In this document: positions 1 to 4,065 of the stretch, in pieces
How positions within the stretch are numbered: the first letter of the stretch is position 1
Layout of the letters: every line of letters starts with the position of its first letter
Notes under the pieces: generated by a model
The model's input: only the letters and a program-made list of their open reading frames with translations
What the model was told of the DNA's origin: nothing
Databases searched by the model: none
Program-made: the position numbers and the translations under genes
Assembly (NCBI GenBank): GCA_002310175.1
Contig: DBYG01000022.1
Span: 1 to 5,303, forward strand
Direction of reading: 5' to 3'
Source of the DNA: Bacteroidales bacterium UBA1192
GTDB lineage: Bacteria; Bacteroidota; Bacteroidia; Bacteroidales; Bacteroidaceae
DNA: 5,303 bases

Positions 1-83
1 AGAAGCACCAGGGCAAAGCTGAAGGCTATAAAGAGTAGGGGTAGCCTTACTAACAGCTTGTATGTCCATTTGCGCTTCTTCAT
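1..83 (-). CDS. N-terminus of a membrane-anchored protein, cut by the window edge
   Basis: The reverse strand opens with ATG at 83..81 and stays open for 27 codons to the window edge. The product begins MKKRKWTYKLLVRLPL and continues LFIAFSFALVLL: a short cationic segment followed by a hydrophobic stretch. That is the pattern of an uncleaved signal anchor or signal peptide with its C-terminus outside the cytoplasm. A good Bacteroidetes-type promoter lies 25 bases upstream (108-140), which supports this start. Too little is visible to assign a family. Peptidoglycan glycosyltransferases and other inner-membrane-anchored enzymes often start like this, but that is only a possibility. Confidence 0.68.
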   Translation of the reverse strand, partial: MKKRKWTYKLLVRLPLLFIAFSFALVL

Positions 84-107
84 AAACGGTTGAGTCCTAA
101 TCGGCTG

Positions 108-140
108 CAAAAATACTTATTTCTTGACACATGACACAAA
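108..140 (-). promoter_or_regulatory. Bacteroidetes-type promoter for the left-edge minus-strand gene
   Basis: Reading the reverse strand, TTTG (140..137) is followed after 21 bases by TATTTTTG (115..108). This fits the Bacteroides consensus TTTG-N19-21-TAnnTTTG in every defined position. Transcription would start roughly ten bases downstream, leaving a short leader before ATG at 83. The -33 TTTG lies inside the 5' arm of the first dispersed palindrome (132-160), so the repeat may contribute part of the promoter. Confidence 0.55.
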
Positions 141-160
141 GTGATAGTATCCCTGTGCCA
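125..160 (+). repeat. Dispersed 29-bp imperfect palindrome, copy 1, with an extra TGACACA
   Basis: The core at 132-160 fits TGACACA-N11-TCCCTGTGCCA and matches three other copies in this window (271-299, 1808-1836, 2283-2324). The outer arms pair except for one mismatch, and an inner GAT/ATC pair encloses a 3-base loop. The seven bases immediately before it (125-131) are a second TGACACA, giving a tandem duplication of the left end. It lies between the left-edge gene and the secreted-protein genes and overlaps the -33 box of the former. Confidence 0.7.
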
Positions 161-192
161 GTGGTACTGGGAGGTTTTTTAGGGAAACACAT

Positions 193-252
193 TTTGCAAC
201 GGGTTTGCAACGCCTGTTTGTTGTTTTGACAGTATGTCTGCATTTACATTTG
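193..252 (+). promoter_or_regulatory. Possible promoter with an upstream 9-bp direct repeat, ahead of the secreted-protein genes
   Basis: TTTGCAACG occurs exactly at 193-201 and again at 204-212, an 11-bp period that would place both on the same face of the helix, as dimeric activators often bind. Downstream, TACATTTG at 245-252 matches the -7 consensus TAnnTTTG. The -33 box is less clear: TTTG at 217-220 is 24 bases away and TTTG at 225-228 is 16 bases away, while GTTG at 220-223 has the right 21-base spacing. Transcription from here would give a leader of about 150 bases containing repeat copy 2. The rest of the gene-free stretch 84-410 shows no ORF or RNA gene that I recognise. Confidence 0.35.
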
Positions 253-270
253 TACCGGAATCAACAAAAC

Positions 271-299
271 TGACACAAAAGGATCAGTTCCCTGTGTTA
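271..299 (+). repeat. Dispersed 29-bp imperfect palindrome, copy 2
   Basis: This copy reads TGACACA-N11-TCCCTGTGTTA, in the same orientation as the other three. The arms pair over seven positions with one G-T wobble, and an inner GGA/TCC pair extends the hairpin. It lies 111 bases downstream of copy 1 and would fall in the untranslated leader of the secreted-protein genes if the promoter at 245-252 is used. Confidence 0.75.
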
Positions 300-410
300 G
301 AATCAATAAAAATGAAATTAGTTCTTTAACTGGAGACGTATTTTCAGAATATTATTGTTTAGATAATAGACAACCAAGACCAATTATTGCAAATTATTAA
401 ATACAGTAAT

Positions 411-1133
411 ATGAATAGATTATCCTTTGTTTTAAGTTGTGCTGCATTCAGCTTGTTTGCAGTTGTGTGTTCAGTGTCGGCTCAGGAACTACCTCCTGAC
501 CAGGCCCAGAGGCTTAAGGAGATAGAAGAGACGAACAGAATGATAGGGATTGAGAGTTTGCAGAATGATCCCAGGATCAGGCAGATGAATGAAGAGAGAC
601 GCAAGCCGATAGAAACAGTTCCCACTACAGGAGGCAGAGTGAACGGCTTTATTCTGGATGAGGCCGGGAATCCTATTCAGTATCGTGACGTCAAGGCGTG
701 TGAGCGTGATGTTGTGGGGCGTGCTGTAATGGAATGGTATGCAGGCGGTGACGGATTCTTTGATATGATCAAAATCAGTGATGTAAACAACAAGATTTCA
801 TTTGAGGCCGAAGGGTATGAGACGCAGACATTGCCTTTTGACCGCGGTACATATCAGATAAGACTCAAACCCGCAGCCTGCACTCTTAAACCGGGCGATG
901 TGATAAGCGGCCGTGTATCATTGGGTAATTGGGGTAATCCCGGAGGAGTGCCGGTAGAGGAGATTGACAGTGACGGCGATGTAGTGGCCAGTACCAAAAC
1001 AGAGAATGGACAGTTCAAACTGACAATAGTAAAGCCTGGTAATACGCTTAAGGTTTCACTGAACGGATACACAACCTTTACCGCTCCCGTTGAGATATCG
1101 AATTATGTTATCGGACTGCAAAAAATACAATGA
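411..1133 (+). CDS. Secreted protein with two carboxypeptidase-regulatory-like beta-sandwich segments
   Basis: The product is 240 residues and probably exported. An in-frame ATG at 387 would add eight residues. I prefer 411 because it gives a normal signal peptide: MNR, a hydrophobic core, then SVSA before QE (cleavage near residue 24). Residues 26-70 are charged and probably helical (ERQ-rich). Residues about 74-154 and 161-237 each follow the carboxypeptidase-regulatory-like pattern: G-x-V near the start, a G-D/N-P type turn, a G-x-F strand and a closing GY (EAEGYETQ and SLNGYTTF). Such domains are small beta-sandwiches in exported Bacteroidetes proteins. No catalytic motif is visible, so the role could be structural or ligand-binding. 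Its stop codon overlaps the next start in ATGA, which implies translational coupling. The domain call is from pattern only. Confidence 0.82.
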   Translation: MNRLSFVLSCAAFSLFAVVCSVSAQELPPDQAQRLKEIEETNRMIGIESLQNDPRIRQMNEERRKPIETVPTTGGRVNGFILDEAGNPIQYRDVKACERDVVGRAVMEWYAGGDGFFDMIKISDVNNKISFEAEGYETQTLPFDRGTYQIRLKPAACTLKPGDVISGRVSLGNWGNPGGVPVEEIDSDGDVVASTKTENGQFKLTIVKPGNTLKVSLNGYTTFTAPVEISNYVIGLQKIQ

Positions 1134-1810
1134 TTATGAATAAGAGTTTCAAACTGGCCGTAATAGGTCTGATGCTGACCCTGGCGTTGCCCGTAATGTC
1201 GCAACGGACCAATGAGTATCTCAAGCCATGTGATTACAAAGGTAAGATTTCACGCAGCGGGGATAATGTGCTGTGCTGGGGTGAGAAGGTGGAACCATCT
1301 TTTGCCGAGAGTTATGAAATCCAGTGCTGGTGCAATACCAAGACAAATGAATTCAGTCTTAAACTGACGGTCCAGAACCAGCAGGATCCACATGTTCTTA
1401 TAATAGATGAGGATATGGCTTATCAGATAAGGACTTTGATTGATGCAGCGGTGTTTTCGGCCACGAACCTTCCGGACAAAGAGTGGATGAAGATGGAGTT
1501 GGAAGCATTGAAAAACGGCACAGGGAATATATCATCTGTGGGATTAGACGGTACAACATTCCGGTTCTACAGTAGGAATTACGGTGCATACTGCTGGTCA
1601 CCGCATGATGGAAACAACGCAGCCCTGGTAAATCTGTTCGATGTCATATACAATGCCATCGGCTATAAAGACATTGAAAGAATCAAGTCCAAACTGGACG
1701 ACATCAAAAACCTGACTGGGAAATATGCATCACAGCTCCAGGATCCGTACCGCGAGTATTATCTGCTCCGTATTGACAAGAGACCCGCCAACTGGGTGTT
1801 TGATTTCTGA
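1130..1810 (+). CDS. Secreted protein of unknown function, coupled to the upstream gene
   Basis: The product has 226 residues from ATG 1130, which overlaps the upstream stop as ATGA. ATG 1136 (224 residues) is an equally plausible start because the signal peptide reads MNKSFKLAVIGLML onward, with likely cleavage after PVMS and before Q25. The mature protein has five cysteines (C34, C49, C66, C68, C155), including a CWC at 66-68, so disulfides in the periplasm or at the surface are possible. The C-terminal part (about 180-210) is charged and probably helical. I do not recognise the family and see no enzyme motif. Its TGA stop (1808-1810) is also the first three bases of repeat copy 3. It is probably co-transcribed with the preceding gene and may act with it. 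Confidence 0.8.
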   Translation: MIMNKSFKLAVIGLMLTLALPVMSQRTNEYLKPCDYKGKISRSGDNVLCWGEKVEPSFAESYEIQCWCNTKTNEFSLKLTVQNQQDPHVLIIDEDMAYQIRTLIDAAVFSATNLPDKEWMKMELEALKNGTGNISSVGLDGTTFRFYSRNYGAYCWSPHDGNNAALVNLFDVIYNAIGYKDIERIKSKLDDIKNLTGKYASQLQDPYREYYLLRIDKRPANWVFDF

Positions 1811-1836
1811 CACAGAAGTATCGTTTCCCTGTGTCA
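1808..1836 (+). repeat. Dispersed 29-bp imperfect palindrome, copy 3, supplying a stop codon
   Basis: The sequence follows TGACACA-N11-TCCCTGTGTCA, with perfectly complementary 8-base ends (TGACACAG and CTGTGTCA). Its first three bases are the stop codon of the plus-strand secreted protein, and its right end abuts the ATPase relic on the minus strand. No T-run follows on either strand, so it does not look like an intrinsic terminator. A role in mRNA 3'-end protection is possible but unproven. Confidence 0.78.
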
Positions 1837-2198
1837 GTTACTTCACAGAGCATCTTTGTATAGTTTATGATGGCCGTAGAGGTCACGTTGTCGCCCTGTG
1901 ACCTCATGTATTTGGCAATGCTGTTGGCGGAGATGATCTTGCCGGCATTGTCGGCCAGAAAGCGGACCAGATTCTCCAGGAACGGCACGTTACGGATATT
2001 ATTCCTCATAATCACATCCTTCAGTAACACTGTGTGATATACATCCTGCTGGTACTCACGGGCATCCTGCTCGTCAAGTCCCATTTTTACCAATCCAGGC
2101 AGACCGCCCAACCGGATATACTTGGCCAGAGTATCGTCAGAGTCGGTCAGCCGATGGAACAGCATAAACTCCTCATAACTCAGCGCCTGGACATAGAT
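1837..2198 (-). pseudogene. Relic of an AAA-family ATPase with DUF4143 domain, both ends missing
   Basis: The open frame begins after an in-frame TAA at 2201..2199 and reads IYVQALSYEEF, then through YIRLGGLPGL, VLLKDVIMRNNI, FLADNAGKIIS and IINYTKMLCE. These are hallmark segments of the middle of Bacteroidetes ATPases with a C-terminal DUF4143 domain, proteins usually near 380 residues. The N-terminal P-loop ATPase part is absent: only 31 bases separate the first conserved residues from the -33/-7 region and its half-site. Homology stops at repeat copy 3, beyond which the frame runs on meaninglessly to 1704 through the repeat and antisense to the neighbouring gene. An internal ATG at 2165 could start a short product, but it could not bind ATP. 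The gene was probably whole once and was reduced by two deletions. Confidence 0.75.
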
Positions 2199-2204
2199 TT
2201 ATAA

Positions 2205-2272
2205 CGTTTTTGTCTTTTATAGATGAAATTTTGCGTAAAAAAGTAATTTTATCTTTTATAAAAGACAAAACG
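2205..2272 (-). promoter_or_regulatory. Retained promoter and palindromic operator of the ATPase relic
   Basis: On the reverse strand, TTTG (2269..2266) is followed after 20 bases by TACTTTTT (2245..2238), one mismatch from TAnnTTTG. Between the two boxes lies an exact 14-bp palindrome, TCTTTTATAAAAGA (2252-2265), placed where a bound protein would block RNA polymerase. The extended arm CGTTTTGTCTTTTATA (reverse strand 2272..2257) recurs inverted at 2205-2221 with one extra T, giving a second half-site downstream of the expected start. The whole control region survives although the gene is ruined. Confidence 0.5.
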
Positions 2273-2282
2273 CATGATTATT

Positions 2283-2324
2283 TGACACAGTAGGATCGCA
2301 TCCCTGTATCGCATCCCTGTGTCA
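2283..2324 (+). repeat. Dispersed palindrome, copy 4, enlarged by a 13-bp tandem duplication
   Basis: This is the same 29-bp element expanded to 42 bases by an exact tandem copy of ATCGCATCCCTGT (2295-2307 and 2308-2320). Removing one unit restores the best hairpin of the family: 8-bp outer stem (TGACACAG with CTGTGTCA), a 2-base TA bulge, a GGAT/ATCC inner stem and a CGC loop. It lies upstream of the ATPase relic's promoter. Read on the reverse strand, its edge contributes the TGA of the small ORF at 2444..2322. Confidence 0.78.
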
Positions 2325-2444
2325 CTCCAGCGGTATCTCCGGATGCTGTACGGCCAGCAGGGAGTCTTTCTGTGATAGGTAGAACATGTATAGTATGACA
2401 TCCTTGTCACCCCGGTTCTCGCCGTGGTGGATGGTGTTCACCAT
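2322..2444 (-). CDS. Possible 40-residue ORF directly downstream of the Fic gene
   Basis: ATG at 2444..2442 lies seven bases after the Fic stop codon on the same strand, and the frame runs 40 codons to a TGA formed by the edge of repeat copy 4. The product starts MVNTIHHGENRGDKD, continues with VILYMFYLSQKDSLL and ends HPEIPLE. It has no signal peptide or family I recognise. The frame also stays open upstream into the Fic gene in the +1 register, so it could be a real small downstream gene, the tail of a decayed gene cut by the repeat, or chance. Its position immediately behind Fic makes co-transcription likely if it is real. Confidence 0.33.
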   Translation of the reverse strand: MVNTIHHGENRGDKDVILYMFYLSQKDSLLAVQHPEIPLE

Positions 2445-2451
2445 TTGTTGG

Positions 2452-3333
2452 TCAATACCTGATTTTGAAGTAGTCCAGCAGTAGTCTGTAATTGTCCTGG
2501 GCGGTCAGGCAAGTGTCGGTCAGGTAGCCGTCTATGTGCCCCCATTCACGGAGTCCCCGGTAGTAGAAGAGCTTCAGTTCATCGGTTATTATGAATGGCA
2601 CTATTCCGTAGGCCAGGCACTCCTTGAACATGATAAGACGTCCCACGCGGCCGTTACCGTCCTGGAAGGGATGTATGGATTCAAACTTATGATGAAAGTC
2701 CAGGATATCCCGGAGCGTCTTGTCCTGTATTGCGTTATAAGCGGATAACAGGGATTTCATGCGGGCGTGGACATCCTGGGGCGGACAGGTCATTTCACCT
2801 CCAACCTCATTGGGCAGTTGCTTGTATTCCCCCACATTAAACCATGATTTGCGGCTGTCTGAGGTTCCGGACTTGAGTATGCGGTGCAATTCCTTTATCA
2901 GGGATTCTGACAGCTTGTCCTGTGCCTTGTCTATGATCAGGTCTATGCACCTGAAGTGATTGGTGGTCTCCAGAATATCGTCCACATTCACGGTTTCATC
3001 TGTTATGCCTATTGTATTGGTCTCAAAAATGTATCTGGTCTGCTCATGTGTCAGACGGCTTCCCTCCATATGATTTGAATTGTATGTGAGGTCAATCTGG
3101 GTCCGATGATAGATTCCGCCGTTTATCTTTCCTTCCTTCTCCTGGATTAGCCGCTTCAGGAGTGGGGATAATTGACGTTTGCCTTTTCGGGGGACCGAAG
3201 TGTCGGCAGGGAGGTTCCAGGTCTTTCCTGACAGAAAGGCTCCTTCAATCTTTCCTGCTGCGCACCAGTTCCTGACGGTGCGTTCTGATATGCCGTGTTC
3301 ATCGGCAAATTGACTGACAGTTATGTAATCCAT
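2452..3333 (-). CDS. fic: Fic-domain protein with N-terminal helix-turn-helix (probable AMPylase)
   Basis: This complete 293-residue protein probably acts in the cytoplasm. Fic enzymes transfer AMP or another nucleotide-derived group from a nucleotide to hydroxyl side chains of target proteins. Residues 1-45 form a MerR/excisionase-like helix-turn-helix (TVSQFADEHGISERTVRNW). The catalytic loop is at 221-232, HPFQDGNGRVGR, with the catalytic His221 and every consensus residue of HPFx(D/E)GNGRxxR present. Residues 86-91, SNHMEG, match the inhibitory motif (S/T)xxxE(G/N) upstream of the core, as in self-inhibited class II Fic proteins; Glu90 would compete for the ATP gamma-phosphate site. The segment near 164-178 (SWFNVGEYKQLPNEV) fits the target-docking flap. 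The DNA-binding domain and palindromes in its own promoter suggest autoregulation. The target is unknown and no separate antitoxin gene is visible. Confidence 0.93.
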   Translation of the reverse strand: MDYITVSQFADEHGISERTVRNWCAAGKIEGAFLSGKTWNLPADTSVPRKGKRQLSPLLKRLIQEKEGKINGGIYHRTQIDLTYNSNHMEGSRLTHEQTRYIFETNTIGITDETVNVDDILETTNHFRCIDLIIDKAQDKLSESLIKELHRILKSGTSDSRKSWFNVGEYKQLPNEVGGEMTCPPQDVHARMKSLLSAYNAIQDKTLRDILDFHHKFESIHPFQDGNGRVGRLIMFKECLAYGIVPFIITDELKLFYYRGLREWGHIDGYLTDTCLTAQDNYRLLLDYFKIRY

Positions 3334-3340
3334 TTCCTTT

Positions 3341-3401
3341 TATCGGCAAAATAACTTTTATTCCGGCTGCAAATATGGTGATTCTTGCCGATATCGGCAA
3401 A
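3341..3401 (-). promoter_or_regulatory. Fic promoter with TTGCCGAT operator sites
   Basis: Reverse-strand TTTG (3401..3398) and CATATTTG (3377..3370) are separated by 20 bases, one mismatch from the Bacteroides consensus. A perfect 16-bp palindrome, TTGCCGATATCGGCAA (3385-3400), covers the -33 box. Half-site ATCGGCAAA recurs at 3342-3350, just upstream of the Fic start codon, and at 3301-3309 inside codons 9-11 of the gene. This arrangement suits repression by the Fic protein's own helix-turn-helix. I saw no convincing promoter for the divergent sigma factor gene in the remaining stretch to 3489. Confidence 0.6.
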
Positions 3402-3489
3402 TTTATTGGCACATAAGTATTTTTTTCTATATTGCAAGACGCATTTTCAGTAAATTACGGTTTATTTAGCGGAAAGGCTTGAAATAGTG

Positions 3490-4065
3490 ATGAAGAAAAG
3501 CTTCCTAACAGAGCAGGAACTGGCTTTGGGGTGCGTCCGTAATGATAGGGATGCACAAGGGGAGCTTTATGCCAGATATTCATCAAGACTCTATGCAATA
3601 TGTCTCAGATACATTGAAGACAGGGAGGAGGCGCGAGACCTGATGCATGACTGTATGATCAAGGCAATGGATAACTTCAAGTCTTTCCGATATGTGAGCG
3701 AAGGTTCACTTTATGCATGGCTTAGCAGGATTACCGTCAATATGGCTATCAACCGCCTTAAAGAGAGCTCCCGGTTCAGGCAGATACCATTTGAACAGGT
3801 TAGCGGGGATGAGTTGGAGATTGCTTTGGAGCCCGATGCTGAATCAGTCAGGAAGATACCTGACGGTGTACTTGATAAACTGATAGCTGAATTGCCTCCG
3901 GTAAGGCGTACGGTGTTCAATATGTATTGCATTGACGGATACAGCCATCACGATATTGCCCGGGCATTGGGCATAACGGAGAGGACTTCCACATCGGTTC
4001 TGGCCAAAGCCCGCGCCAGCCTTAAGAAGGCATTGATGAACTATATAGACAAGACAGGACTATGA
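3490..4065 (+). CDS. ECF-family RNA polymerase sigma factor
   Basis: The product is 191 residues from ATG 3490; an adjoining in-frame GTG at 3487 would add one. A GGAAAGG at 3471-3477 is purine-rich and may aid initiation. Residues about 24-92 are sigma region 2, with the usual LYARYSSRLYAICLRY, a DREEARDLMHDC core-binding helix and an AWLSRITVNMAINRLK end that contacts the -10 element. Residues about 128-182 are region 4, with the helix-turn-helix GYSHHDIARALGITERTSTS recognising the -35-type element. Regions 1 and 3 are absent, as expected for the ECF class. The stop codon overlaps the next gene's start as ATGA, so the two products are probably made together and that membrane protein is the likely partner or regulator. 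The regulon is not evident here. Confidence 0.93.
   Translation: MKKSFLTEQELALGCVRNDRDAQGELYARYSSRLYAICLRYIEDREEARDLMHDCMIKAMDNFKSFRYVSEGSLYAWLSRITVNMAINRLKESSRFRQIPFEQVSGDELEIALEPDAESVRKIPDGVLDKLIAELPPVRRTVFNMYCIDGYSHHDIARALGITERTSTSVLAKARASLKKALMNYIDKTGL

Noticed and set aside
411..490. Lipoprotein signal in the first secreted protein (Cys in VLSC or AVVC)
   Set aside because: Neither site fits the usual L-(A/S/T)-(G/A/S)-C order at the right place, while a signal peptidase I site SVSA-Q follows clearly.
1808..1836. Repeat copy 3 as an intrinsic terminator of the secreted-protein genes
   Set aside because: No run of T follows the hairpin on either strand. The stem is short with an unpaired middle.
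1704..2165. A 153-codon minus-strand ORF as an intact gene
   Set aside because: Only the part above about 1837 resembles the DUF4143 ATPase. The rest runs through the palindrome and antisense to the secreted-protein gene, and the ATPase domain is absent, so it is treated as a relic.
125..2324. CRISPR array made of the four repeats
   Set aside because: The distances between copies are about 111, 1508 and 446 bases and the intervals hold genes. There are no regular spacers and no cas genes.
3045..3055. TGTGTCAG inside the Fic gene as a fifth repeat copy
   Set aside because: Only the outer arm matches. The partner arm and TCCC core are missing and the bases encode conserved-looking Fic sequence, so it is a chance match.
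2322..3333. Classical fic toxin-antitoxin operon
   Set aside because: The inhibitory motif is within the Fic protein itself, and the only neighbouring small ORF has no antitoxin-like (S/T)xxxE(G/N) motif. A two-gene system is not supported.
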